Both the position numbers and the translations under genes were made by a program. From Bradyrhizobium sp. CSA207 (lineage in GTDB: Bacteria > Pseudomonadota > Alphaproteobacteria > Rhizobiales > Xanthobacteraceae): a DNA stretch of 64,000 bases. Under the pieces are notes generated by a model, which saw only the letters and a program-made list of their open reading frames with translations, was not told the DNA's origin and did no database searches. The first letter of the stretch is position 1, and each line of letters starts with the position of its first letter. Location of the stretch: positions 1 to 64,000 of the forward strand of contig NZ_JAACFT010000018.1 in NCBI RefSeq assembly GCF_029051685.1, in the 5' to 3' direction. This document shows positions 34,069 through 42,200 of the stretch, one piece after another.

Positions 34069-35073
34069 ATGCGGACGATCCTGCGACTGGGCCTCGTGTT
34101 GATGGCTGCGATGTTCGGCACGAGCCATTTCGCCTCCGCGCAGACCGCAAAGATCAAGCTCGGTTTTGCCAAATGCGCGCATTGCCTGCCGATGTCCCTG
34201 ATCCCGGGCATGGCAAAGAACGTCGAGGTCGAGGCCACCGGCTTCAACTCGGGCAATGACGTCCTCACCGCCTTGGTGTCGAAGAGCATCGATGTCGCGC
34301 AGGTCACCTACCTCCACTACATCACTGCGCTCGACAAGGGCTTCGACGTCGTCGCCGTCTCCGGCCAGATCAATGGCGGCTCGGAATGTCTCACCTCCGC
34401 GAAGCTGAACCTTCCGCCTGAGGACTGGGCCGCCTTCAAGGCGACCGTCGCGAAAGCCAAGAGCGACGGCCAGCCGCTGAAGGTCGCGGCCTCCCGCGGC
34501 AACGCGCAGGACATCCACATGCGCGGCGCGTTCTTGAAGCAGGGCGTCGATCCCAACAAGGACATCCAGTTCATCAACATCCCCAATCCGTCCGACCATC
34601 TCGCGGCGTTGCAGCGCGGCGAGGTCGACATGATCTGCACGGTCGAGCCGTTCGCCTCGCAGGTCCGGCTTGCCGGCGCAGGCAAGCATTTCGTGCTGCC
34701 CTATGACCAGGCGGCGGGGAATCTGACGAACCTGATCGTCACGCGTTCAGATGTCATTGCTAGCCAGCGCGCTGGTGTCCAGGCTGTCGTCACCGCCGTG
34801 GTCGAGCTCGACAACAAGCTGATCGCCGACAAGGCGCCGTGGATCGAGGTCATCAACAAGCTCACCGGCCTCGACAAGACGGTGGCGACCGAAGCACTCA
34901 AGAATGCCGCGCCGGATCCTGCGATCCATCGTGCCCAGACGCTCGCGATCGCCGCGATGATGCGCGACCTCAAATACATCTCGAAGGACATCTCCGCGGA
35001 AGCGGAGAAGAACATCGACTATTCGTTCATCGAGCAGGCGACGGGGAAATCCAAGAATGACCTCGGCTATTGA
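34069..35073 (+). CDS. ABC transporter substrate-binding protein (NMT1/SsuA-like)
   Basis: Periplasmic binding protein of 334 residues with a signal peptide (basic start, hydrophobic residues 7-17, cleavage after 'HFASA'). The mature part begins 'QTAKIKLGFAKCAHCLPMSL', with a CxxC close to the ligand-facing strand that is unusual for the group and may form a disulfide. Other family segments are 'VDVAQVTYLHYITALDKG'-like 'SIDVAQVTYLHYITALDKGF' and 'HLAALQRGEVDMICTVEPFA'. It is first in the rightward operon with a permease, an ATPase, a decarboxylase-like protein and hydantoinase. A cyclic-amide or pyrimidine substrate is inferred. Confidence 0.88.
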   Translation: MRTILRLGLVLMAAMFGTSHFASAQTAKIKLGFAKCAHCLPMSLIPGMAKNVEVEATGFNSGNDVLTALVSKSIDVAQVTYLHYITALDKGFDVVAVSGQINGGSECLTSAKLNLPPEDWAAFKATVAKAKSDGQPLKVAASRGNAQDIHMRGAFLKQGVDPNKDIQFINIPNPSDHLAALQRGEVDMICTVEPFASQVRLAGAGKHFVLPYDQAAGNLTNLIVTRSDVIASQRAGVQAVVTAVVELDNKLIADKAPWIEVINKLTGLDKTVATEALKNAAPDPAIHRAQTLAIAAMMRDLKYISKDISAEAEKNIDYSFIEQATGKSKNDLGY

Positions 35074-35908
35074 CGTCTCGCCGGCCAAGCCCGCGTTTCG
35101 GCTGGCCCGCGCGCGTCAGGGCCTCGAACGCGTCGTCGTCCCTGCGCTGCTGATCGCGGCCTGGGAAGCCGTCGCCCGCAGCGGCATGCTGCCGCCGGCG
35201 CTGTTGCCGGCGCCGAGCGCGGTGCTGCATGCGCTCGGCGATTGGGTGTTCGGCTTCGACGAGACCACGCAGACCTATTCGGGCCACTGGCTCCGCGACG
35301 CGCTCGCCAGCGCCTTGCGTGTGTTCGGCGGCTTTGCGCTGGCGAGCGTGCTTGGAATCCTCGCCGGGGTTGCCATCGGCTGGTCGCGCCTGTTCGAGAA
35401 GACGCTGGAGCCCACGCTGCAGATGCTGCGTCCGATTCCGCCGGTGTCCTGGATTCCGCTCGCGATCATCTGGTTCGGCATTGCCGACAAGCCTGCGATC
35501 TTCCTCGTCTTCCTGGGCGCCTTCTTTCCCGTGCTGATGAACAGCATTCATGGCGTGAAGACGGTGGACCATAATCTCGTGCGCGCCGGTGCGATGATGG
35601 GGGCGAATGAACGACAGATGCTCACCGATATCGTGCTGCCCGCGGCGCTGCCCTCGATCTTCGCAGGTCTTCGCATCGCGGTCGGATCGGCCTGGATGCT
35701 GACGGTCACAGCCGAGATGGTCGCAGTCAAAAGCGGGCTTGGCTACGTCTTGTGGGATTCATATTATTTCCTGCGCTACGATATCGTGCTCGCGGCGATG
35801 ATCTCGATCGGGCTGCTCGGCTATCTCTCCGACCTCGGCCTCAAGGCCATCATGGCCCGCGCACTGCGCTGGCAGACGACGACCACCGTGCAAGGCAGGA
35901 CCGGCTGA
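35057..35908 (+). CDS. ABC transporter permease (SsuC/TauC type)
   Basis: Inner-membrane permease of 283 residues with six hydrophobic segments. Family landmarks are 'LQMLRPIPPVSWIPLAIIWF' and the coupling loop 'VRAGAMMGANERQMLTDIVL'. The start overlaps the binding-protein gene by 17 bases, and its stop overlaps the ATPase start (TGATG). It presumably forms a homodimer, since only one permease is encoded here. Confidence 0.9.
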   Translation: MTSAIDVSPAKPAFRLARARQGLERVVVPALLIAAWEAVARSGMLPPALLPAPSAVLHALGDWVFGFDETTQTYSGHWLRDALASALRVFGGFALASVLGILAGVAIGWSRLFEKTLEPTLQMLRPIPPVSWIPLAIIWFGIADKPAIFLVFLGAFFPVLMNSIHGVKTVDHNLVRAGAMMGANERQMLTDIVLPAALPSIFAGLRIAVGSAWMLTVTAEMVAVKSGLGYVLWDSYYFLRYDIVLAAMISIGLLGYLSDLGLKAIMARALRWQTTTTVQGRTG

Positions 35909-36684
35909 TGGCCGCCATCGAGCTCCGCAACATCGTCAAGGTGTTTTCCGACAAGCGGCGCGGCCGTGACCTTTTGACCCTCGACAACATCAACCTCGAC
36001 ATCGAAGCCAATGACTTCGTCTGCCTGCTCGGCCCGTCCGGCTGCGGCAAGTCGACCCTGCTCAACATCATCGCCGGCTTTGAGCAGGCGACGTCCGGGC
36101 GCACGCTGGTCGATGGAAGGCAGGTCCAGCGGCCAGGGTCAGATCGCGGCGTGGTATTCCAGCAGCCGACCCTGATGCCATGGCTGACGGCCATCGACAA
36201 CGTCGCCTTCCATCTCAAGCTCAAGGGCGTTCCGAAGGCCGAGCGGCACCATCGCGCGATGGAATTCATCGATCTGGTCGGCTTGCGCGGCTTCGAGCAC
36301 CATCATCCCTCCGAGCTGTCCGGCGGCATGAACCAGCGGGTCGGCATTGCCCGTGCGCTTCTGATGAACCCGAGCGTCATCCTGATGGACGAACCGTTCG
36401 CGGCGCTGGACGCCCAGACCAAGCTCGAAATGCAGGAGGAGCTGGTCGCGATCTGGCAGAAGCGCCGCTGCACGATCGTGTTCGTCACCCACAGCGTCGA
36501 CGAGGCGCTGGTGCTCGGCAACAAGATCGTGGTGATGACGAAGCGGCCGGGCCGGATCCGCGATGCCGTCAATTTCGACCTGCCGCGCCCGCGCGATATC
36601 ACCAGCCCCGAATTCAATGACGCAAAGCGCCACATCCTGGCTTTGATCCGGGAGGAGTCGACGCGCCTTGCGCAGGCGTCGTAA
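35908..36684 (+). CDS. ABC transporter ATP-binding protein (SsuB/TauB type)
   Basis: ATPase of 258 residues with Walker A 'GPSGCGKST', signature 'LSGGMNQRVGIARAL', Walker B 'ILMDEPFAALD' and switch 'FVTHSVDEAL'. ATG 35908 is chosen because it overlaps the permease stop; the frame is open 52 codons further left inside that gene. It completes the importer begun at 34069 and is followed after nine bases by the decarboxylase-like gene. Confidence 0.92.
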   Translation: MAAIELRNIVKVFSDKRRGRDLLTLDNINLDIEANDFVCLLGPSGCGKSTLLNIIAGFEQATSGRTLVDGRQVQRPGSDRGVVFQQPTLMPWLTAIDNVAFHLKLKGVPKAERHHRAMEFIDLVGLRGFEHHHPSELSGGMNQRVGIARALLMNPSVILMDEPFAALDAQTKLEMQEELVAIWQKRRCTIVFVTHSVDEALVLGNKIVVMTKRPGRIRDAVNFDLPRPRDITSPEFNDAKRHILALIREESTRLAQAS

Positions 36685-36693
36685 GGTACCGCC

Positions 36694-37425
36694 ATGCGCA
36701 AGCGTCTCGGCATGATCACGCCGTCCTCCAATTCGGTGCTCGAGCCCGTCACCGGTGCCATGCTGGCCGGTGTTGACGGCGTCACCGCGCATTTCTCGCG
36801 CTTCCGCGTCACCGAGATTGCGCTCGACGCCGCCGCGCTGAACCAGTTCGACGCCTCGGTGATGCTGCCGGCGGCGGATCTGCTGGCGGATGCCAAGGTC
36901 GACGCCATCGCCTGGAATGGGACGTCCGCAAGCTGGCTCGGCATCGGCCGCGACAGGAGCCTTTGCGGGGCGATCAGGGAACGCACAGGCGTGCCAGCGA
37001 CGACGTCCACGCTCGCCTGCATCGAAGCCGCCCGCGCGCTCGGCGCCAAACGGGTCGGTGTCGTCTCGCCCTACACGGACGACGTACAGCGGCGCATCGG
37101 CGACGTTTGGGCCGAGGAGGGGATCGCTCCGCATGCGGACCGGCATCTCGGCCTGCGCGACAATTTCTCCTTCGGCGAGGTTGCATCTGCGACGATCGCC
37201 GGCATGATCCGCGCGGTAGCGGCGGAGGGCGCCGATGCCGTCGTCATCCTCTGCACCAATCTCGACGGGGCCGCGCTGGCCACCTCGCTGGAGCGGGAAT
37301 TGGATATCGCCGTGCTCGATTCGGTGGCGGTCACGCTGTGGCGGACCCTCGGCCTCGCTGGCGGCGATATTGCGACTCTTGCGGAATGGGGCCGGATATT
37401 CCAGACAATGCCAGTCGTCAAGTGA
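36694..37425 (+). CDS. Arylmalonate decarboxylase / maleate isomerase-like protein
   Basis: Cytosolic protein of 243 residues in the Asp/Glu racemase superfamily. The N-terminal 'LGMITPSSNSVLEPVTGAM' is typical of the maleate isomerase/arylmalonate decarboxylase branch. Of the two cysteines used by racemases and maleate isomerase, the first position is Gly76 in 'IAWNGTSASWLG', while the second is kept as Cys187 in 'VVILCTNLDG'. The Gly-then-Cys pattern is the one described for arylmalonate decarboxylase. A decarboxylase or isomerase role on a dicarboxylate from ring cleavage is therefore possible. It sits between the importer and hydantoinase genes. Confidence 0.82.
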   Translation: MRKRLGMITPSSNSVLEPVTGAMLAGVDGVTAHFSRFRVTEIALDAAALNQFDASVMLPAADLLADAKVDAIAWNGTSASWLGIGRDRSLCGAIRERTGVPATTSTLACIEAARALGAKRVGVVSPYTDDVQRRIGDVWAEEGIAPHADRHLGLRDNFSFGEVASATIAGMIRAVAAEGADAVVILCTNLDGAALATSLERELDIAVLDSVAVTLWRTLGLAGGDIATLAEWGRIFQTMPVVK

Positions 37426-37436
37426 CGGAGACAGCA

Positions 37437-38846
37437 GTGACGCAGCTTGATCTTGCTATTCGCGGCGGCACCATCGTGACGGCCAGCGACGAGTTTCGTG
37501 CGGATATCGGCATCCGCGACGGCCGCATCGTCAGCATTGCCGACAGCATCGAGGGCGCGGCGCGCGAGATCGACGCGACGGGGCTGCTGGCGCTGCCGGG
37601 CGGGATCGACAGCCACGTCCACATCTCGCAAGCCTCAGGCCCCGACGTGGTGATGGCCGACGATTTTGCCTCGGCGACGCGCGCGGCGGCGGCCGGCGGC
37701 AACACTATGGTGCTGCCCTTCGCGCTCCAGGAGAAGGGCACCTCGCTGCGGACCTGCGTCGAGAACTACCGCAAGCTTGCCGAGGGCGAGTGCTACATCG
37801 ACACGGCGTTCCACCTCATCATCTCCGATCCGACCGCGGTCGTGCTCGGGCAGGAGCTGCCGGCCCTCGTCAAGGACGGCTACACCTCGTTCAAGGTATT
37901 CATGACCTATGACGACCTCGTGCTCAGCGACGAGCAATTGCTTGAGGTCTTCGACGTCGCGCGTCGCGAGGAGGCGCTGGTCATGGTCCATTGCGAGGGC
38001 TACGACGCCATCCGCTTCCTCACCGCGAAGCTCGAACGTGAAGGCCACATCGCGCCCTATTATCACGGCGTGTCCCGGCCCCAGGCGGTCGAGCGCGAGG
38101 CGACGCATCGTGCCATCAGCCATGCCGAAGTGATCGGCGTTCCCATCATGATCGTTCACGTCTCCGGACGCGAGGCGATGGAGCAGGTGCGCTGGGCCCA
38201 GCAGCGCGGACTGCCGGTGCATGCGGAGACCTGCCCGCAATACATCACGCTCACGGCCGACGACATGAAGGGCCTGAACATGGACATCAGCGGCGCCAAA
38301 TACGTCTGCTCGCCGCCGCCGCGCGATGCCGAAAGCCAGCAGGCGATCTGGGAAGGCATCACCACTGGCGTGTTCCAGACCTTCTCGTCGGACCATTGCC
38401 CGTTCCGCTACGACGATCCCAAGGGCAAGCTGACGCCAAATTCCCGCACCTCGTTTCGCTGGGTGCCGAACGGCATTCCCGGTGTCGAGACGCGGCTGCC
38501 GATCCTGTTCTCGGAAGGCGTCTCGAAGGGACGGATCACGCTGCAGAAATTCGTCGAGCTGACCGCGACCAACCATGCGCGCATCTACGGCCTCTATCCG
38601 CGCAAGGGCTCGATCGGCGTCGGCTTCGATGCGGATATCGTGCTGTGGGATCCTAAGCTGACCAAGCCGATCCGGCAGGCCGATCTGCACCACGGCTCCG
38701 ACTACACGCCCTGGGAAGGGTTCGAGGTCACCGGCTGGCCCGTCACCACGATCGCGCGAGGCCGCGTGGTGTGCGAGCACGGCAAGATCGTCGGCGACAA
38801 GGGCGCGGGCGAAGTGCTGAGCCGCGGCAAGTCGAGCCTGATCTGA
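37437..38846 (+). CDS. hydA: Dihydropyrimidinase / D-hydantoinase
   Basis: Cyclic-amide hydrolase of 469 residues that opens dihydropyrimidines or hydantoins to N-carbamoyl amino acids. All metal ligands of the binuclear Zn site are present: His60 and His62 ('GGIDSHVHIS'), the carboxylated Lys153 ('YTSFKVFMTY'), His185 ('LVMVHCEGYD'), His241 ('IMIVHVSGRE') and Asp319 ('TFSSDHCPFR'). GTG 37437 is preceded by GGAG with good spacing; a GTG at 37422 is possible, and the long upstream-open frame overlaps the previous gene. It is last in the rightward operon, and with the importer and the racemase homologue forms a hydantoin/dihydropyrimidine unit. Confidence 0.93.
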   Translation: MTQLDLAIRGGTIVTASDEFRADIGIRDGRIVSIADSIEGAAREIDATGLLALPGGIDSHVHISQASGPDVVMADDFASATRAAAAGGNTMVLPFALQEKGTSLRTCVENYRKLAEGECYIDTAFHLIISDPTAVVLGQELPALVKDGYTSFKVFMTYDDLVLSDEQLLEVFDVARREEALVMVHCEGYDAIRFLTAKLEREGHIAPYYHGVSRPQAVEREATHRAISHAEVIGVPIMIVHVSGREAMEQVRWAQQRGLPVHAETCPQYITLTADDMKGLNMDISGAKYVCSPPPRDAESQQAIWEGITTGVFQTFSSDHCPFRYDDPKGKLTPNSRTSFRWVPNGIPGVETRLPILFSEGVSKGRITLQKFVELTATNHARIYGLYPRKGSIGVGFDADIVLWDPKLTKPIRQADLHHGSDYTPWEGFEVTGWPVTTIARGRVVCEHGKIVGDKGAGEVLSRGKSSLI

Positions 38847-38877
38847 TCGGGCTCGACAGATTGCGTCGTCCGAGCGA

Positions 38878-39816
38878 TCAGGGCATGCGGGATTTTGCCA
38901 GGACGCAGTGGATGCCCTTATTGCCGTCGACCATTTGTGTGACCCGAAGGTCGGCCGCGATCGAGCAAAGCGTATAGGCGTCCTGCGCGCTGAGCTCGCT
39001 GTGCTCGCGGATCAGCACGATCATGTCGCGCAGCGCCGCTTTGGCCGCATCATCGAGATCTTCGTCAAACCCCATGGTGATCCAGTCGGACGCCGTCTCC
39101 GCACGCGGTGAGGCGAGGCGAAGATCGCGGCGGACATGGAATTCGAAGGTGCCGGTGAGCGCGGCCTCGATCGCGGTCAGGCAGACTTCGCCGTCGCCTT
39201 GAAGCGCGTGACCGTCGCCCGCGGAGAACAGCGCACCCGGCACGAACACCGGAAAATAGACCGTGCTGCCGGCGCCAAGCTCCTTGTTGTCCATGTTGCC
39301 GCCGAAGGCCCGTGGCTCCTTTGAGGACAGCCGGCCCCATGCCGGCGGCGGTGCGACGCCGAAATTGCCGAAGAACAAGGCGAGCGGCAGCTCCTGTCCC
39401 CACGGCAGCTTGGCGACGTTGCGTGCGCGGTCGAGCGGAATGTGGATGCGGCGGAATTCGGGAAAATCCTCCGGCAGCGTGCCGAGCGTCGGGACCTGGA
39501 GATTCCAGCCCCAGTTGCAGCGCAGTTCGATGTTCAGCACGCGCACCTCGAGGACGTCGCCGGGCTCGGCGCCCTCGATGTGGATCGGTCCGGTGAGCAG
39601 ATGCGGGCCCGGACCGCGAAACGTGCTTGCCAGCACGTCGGCATGTCCGGGCACGATGTCAAAGCCGAGCGACGGCTCGGGCAGATCGTCCGGCTCGCCC
39701 GACAGCGTTTCGATGGTGACGCGGTCTCCGGATGCGATCCGGAGCACCGGTTTCAGCCGTCCGTCCCAAAGTCCCCACTGGACGTTTCCGGGCGTGGATC
39801 GAAGAACCAAGGCCAT
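38878..39816 (-). CDS. Acetamidase/formamidase family protein
   Basis: Metal-dependent amide hydrolase of 312 residues, FmdA/AmdA family. Typical segments are 'GDRVTIETLSGEPDDLP', 'HLLTGPIHIEGAEPGDVLEV', 'FGGNMDNKELGAGSTVYFPV' and 'GALFSAGDGHALQGDGEVCL', which contain the conserved acidic and His residues. It is encoded just downstream of the NCS1 permease gene (nine bases between), in a leftward transcript that probably starts at the palindrome near 41257. Its place suggests that the amide comes from the transported ring compound. Confidence 0.9.
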   Translation of the reverse strand: MALVLRSTPGNVQWGLWDGRLKPVLRIASGDRVTIETLSGEPDDLPEPSLGFDIVPGHADVLASTFRGPGPHLLTGPIHIEGAEPGDVLEVRVLNIELRCNWGWNLQVPTLGTLPEDFPEFRRIHIPLDRARNVAKLPWGQELPLALFFGNFGVAPPPAWGRLSSKEPRAFGGNMDNKELGAGSTVYFPVFVPGALFSAGDGHALQGDGEVCLTAIEAALTGTFEFHVRRDLRLASPRAETASDWITMGFDEDLDDAAKAALRDMIVLIREHSELSAQDAYTLCSIAADLRVTQMVDGNKGIHCVLAKSRMP

Positions 39817-39825
39817 GATCCGTCT

Positions 39826-41244
39826 TCACCGTCCAGCGCCGCTCGCAACGATCGAGGACGGCGAGGTGACACGCTTGCTCAGCCCAAGATAGACCAGCCC
39901 CGAGACCCCGATTCCGAACAGCCAGCTCAGATCGGCGCCGCCGAGCAGGTTGATCGAGATCGGTCCCTGCAACGCGCCGACCAGGCCGTCTTCCACCAGC
40001 CAGCCGGCGACGAGACCTGCAAGGAAGGCGATCATGCCGGCCCAGTTGATGTCGCCATAGGCGCTGGTCTCGGGCGAGCGATAGAGCTCGGCGACGTCGA
40101 TCTTGCCCTTCCGCTTGACAAAGAAGTCCGCGAGCACCACGCCGGCCCACGGGCTCATCCACAGCAGCAGGCTGATCATCCAGTTGTCGAACGCCTTGGC
40201 GAAAGACGGCGCGAAGATGAAATATAGAGTGACCAGATAGCCGGCGACGCCGACGATAACCGTGAGCCAGAAGCGCGAGAACTTCAGCCCCGCACTCAGT
40301 GCCGCCAGTGTCGCCGAGTAGACGTTGAGGATGTTGGTGGCGATCGGGCCATGCAGCACCATCAGCAGGACCAGGATGCTAACCGGACCGCCGAACACCG
40401 CGCTGACCATCTTGGCCGGATCGGTGTCCAGCGTCGTCGAGGCGATGGTGGCGCCGAGAATGCCGAGCCAGACCGTCGGCACGAACATGCCGATGTAGCT
40501 GTACCAGAACACGGATTTCGCAGGCACGTTTTTCGGCACGAAGCGCGAATAGTCGGACGCCCAGGTGACCCAGGAAATGCCCCAGCCGACGCCGATCGCC
40601 GTCGTGAGCAGGGTCAGCATCGCAAGATGCGCACCGGGCGGCAGCGACGTTGCGAGTCCCCAATTGACGACACCGGGCCGGGTCCACGCCAAAATGCTCA
40701 TCAGCACCATGATGGCGATGGTCGGCGGCACCGTGTATTTCTCGAAGGTGCGGATCGCGTAGAATCCGTAGACCCCGATCAGGACCTGCGCAGCCATCAC
40801 CACCGTGATGATGACGATCTCGATCAGCCAGGTGTCGGGAACGCCGAACTGGCCGAGGATGCCGATCGAGATCTTCACCGGGAAGTAGGTGTTCACGCCG
40901 ATCCAGCCCAAGGTCATCACAAACATCAGGATGCTCGGCAGGTAGGCGCCGCGGACGCCGAACGCGGATCGGCTGAGCACCATCTGGTTGACGCCGGTCT
41001 TGTGCCCCATCACGGTGAAGGCGGCGAAGATCGCGCAGCCGACGATGTTGCCAAGCACGATGACCGCGATCGTTTCCATCAGTCCGAGCTTGAGGATGAT
41101 GCCGAGGGCGCCGAGCGCCCAGTTGACCGGAGCGATATTGGCTCCCGCCCAGATCCACATCTGCTGCGGTCCGGTCGAGTCCCGGTCCGCATCAGGAATT
41201 GGCTCGATGCTGTGAACATCAGCGCGAAGTTCGGAATCCGTCAT
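39826..41244 (-). CDS. NCS1-family nucleobase/hydantoin:cation symporter
   Basis: Integral membrane transporter of 472 residues with about 12 hydrophobic segments. NCS1 landmarks are 'MWIWAGANIAPVNWALG' at the start of helix 1 and 'GWIGVNTYFPVKISIGIL' and 'SWVTWASDYSRFVPKN' in the ligand-binding core. Family substrates are cytosine, purines, allantoin, hydantoins and thiamine precursors. ATG 41244 follows GGGGGATGATGTC; the frame is open 48 codons further left across the palindrome and is not used. The gene lies divergent from the MarR/molybdenum-hydroxylase unit and shares its operator-like palindrome. Confidence 0.92.
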   Translation of the reverse strand: MTDSELRADVHSIEPIPDADRDSTGPQQMWIWAGANIAPVNWALGALGIILKLGLMETIAVIVLGNIVGCAIFAAFTVMGHKTGVNQMVLSRSAFGVRGAYLPSILMFVMTLGWIGVNTYFPVKISIGILGQFGVPDTWLIEIVIITVVMAAQVLIGVYGFYAIRTFEKYTVPPTIAIMVLMSILAWTRPGVVNWGLATSLPPGAHLAMLTLLTTAIGVGWGISWVTWASDYSRFVPKNVPAKSVFWYSYIGMFVPTVWLGILGATIASTTLDTDPAKMVSAVFGGPVSILVLLMVLHGPIATNILNVYSATLAALSAGLKFSRFWLTVIVGVAGYLVTLYFIFAPSFAKAFDNWMISLLLWMSPWAGVVLADFFVKRKGKIDVAELYRSPETSAYGDINWAGMIAFLAGLVAGWLVEDGLVGALQGPISINLLGGADLSWLFGIGVSGLVYLGLSKRVTSPSSIVASGAGR

Positions 41245-41256
41245 GACATCATCCCC

Positions 41257-41280
41257 CAATACGAAGCACGCTTCGTATTG
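41257..41280. promoter_or_regulatory. Palindromic operator candidate upstream of the NCS1 permease gene
   Basis: CAATACGAAG (41257-41266), spacer CACG, then the exact complement CTTCGTATTG (41271-41280). Its centre and arms match the 24-bp palindrome at 42139-42162 almost base for base. It ends only 13 bases before the permease ATG, so a bound repressor would block transcription start or elongation. Best explained as a site for the MarR regulator encoded at 41550. Confidence 0.8.
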
Positions 41281-41549
41281 GTCGCAGCATAAATCGTGCC
41301 ATTGCGCGCCGAGTTGGCGGAGCAGGGGGTTGTGCGGCCGCTTGATGGTGCCCACGCTGCACCGGATTGCGCCTGAATTTTCAAGCACCGGCCAACCTCA
41401 CGTGCCGCTTCGCTGGACCATGGCGCGGGACATTTGCGTCCCGGCCGCGGCGCCCGCATGGAGCCCGCGGTGTTGCGTCGGCGGGCAGCGGCACGATGAT
41501 AAATTGTGCAGCCCGACCCAAAAGTGCAGCAGCCGCGTGAGATCGGCGG

Positions 41550-42044
41550 CTAATCAAATAGGGCAGTAGCATTGTCGCGGCTGGGGTTGCCGGCGACGAT
41601 GCGCTGCATCATTTCGACGAACAGGTTCTGTTCCCGCGCGCTCAAATCACCGAGGGTCGCGCGGTGCGCCCTTCGTGCCGGGCCCTCGATCTTGACCAGC
41701 AAGGCCGCGCCTGCCGGCGTCAGCCGGCACGATCGCGCCCGGCGATCGTCCTTGTTGACGGCGCGTTCGACCAGGCCGCGCGCGGCGAGCCGCTTCAGTG
41801 CGCCGGTCGTTGTCGTCCGATCGAGGGCGATATCGGCTGCTAAAGTGGTCTGATCGGCGGTTTCGCGCACCGCCAACGCGGAGAGCAGGCTGTATTGCAG
41901 CGGCGTGACCTCGAACGCGCTGCATGCTTCCTGAAACAGCGCGACGTGAATCTGGTGCAGCCGCCGGATCAGATATCCGGGGCGTTGCGACAATGGCCAG
42001 GGGCGATGTTTGCCCCCGCTGCGACGTTTCTTTGCTTGCCGCAC
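41550..42044 (-). CDS. MarR-family transcriptional regulator
   Basis: Winged-helix regulator of 164 residues. The DNA-binding region is 'EVTPLQYSLLSALAVRETAD', 'QTTLAADIALDRTTTTGALK' and the wing 'AVNKDDRRARSCRLTPAGAA' (about residues 45-115), flanked by dimerisation helices. The GTG at 42044 has GGGAGAG seven bases upstream and gives a normal MarR length; the frame stays open far upstream over the divergent amidohydrolase gene, which is a shadow. Two matching palindromes flank the gene (41257 and 42139). It most likely represses itself, the amidohydrolase/hydroxylase operon and the NCS1/amidase operon, with release by the imported ring compound. Confidence 0.88.
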   Translation of the reverse strand: MRQAKKRRSGGKHRPWPLSQRPGYLIRRLHQIHVALFQEACSAFEVTPLQYSLLSALAVRETADQTTLAADIALDRTTTTGALKRLAARGLVERAVNKDDRRARSCRLTPAGAALLVKIEGPARRAHRATLGDLSAREQNLFVEMMQRIVAGNPSRDNATALFD

Positions 42045-42138
42045 TGCACGCTCTCCCAGCCCTGAAACTCTGTCGCGCTTAGCTCGATTCGAGTGCGCTC
42101 GCCACCACCCGATGATGGCACGAAGTTTGCTCCTGTCA

Positions 42139-42162
42139 AAATACGAAGCATGCTTCGTATTT
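42139..42162. promoter_or_regulatory. Perfect 24-bp palindrome between marR and the amidohydrolase operon
   Basis: AAATACGAAGCA (42139-42150) followed directly by its exact complement (42151-42162). It lies 38 bases before the amidohydrolase ATG and 94 bases before the MarR start. The inner 20 bases agree with the element at 41257-41280 apart from one central base. Size and symmetry fit a MarR dimer site. Confidence 0.88.
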
Positions 42163-42200
42163 GGGCGGAGCCACCGCCTGCGGAAGTAGAGGAGAGCGCC

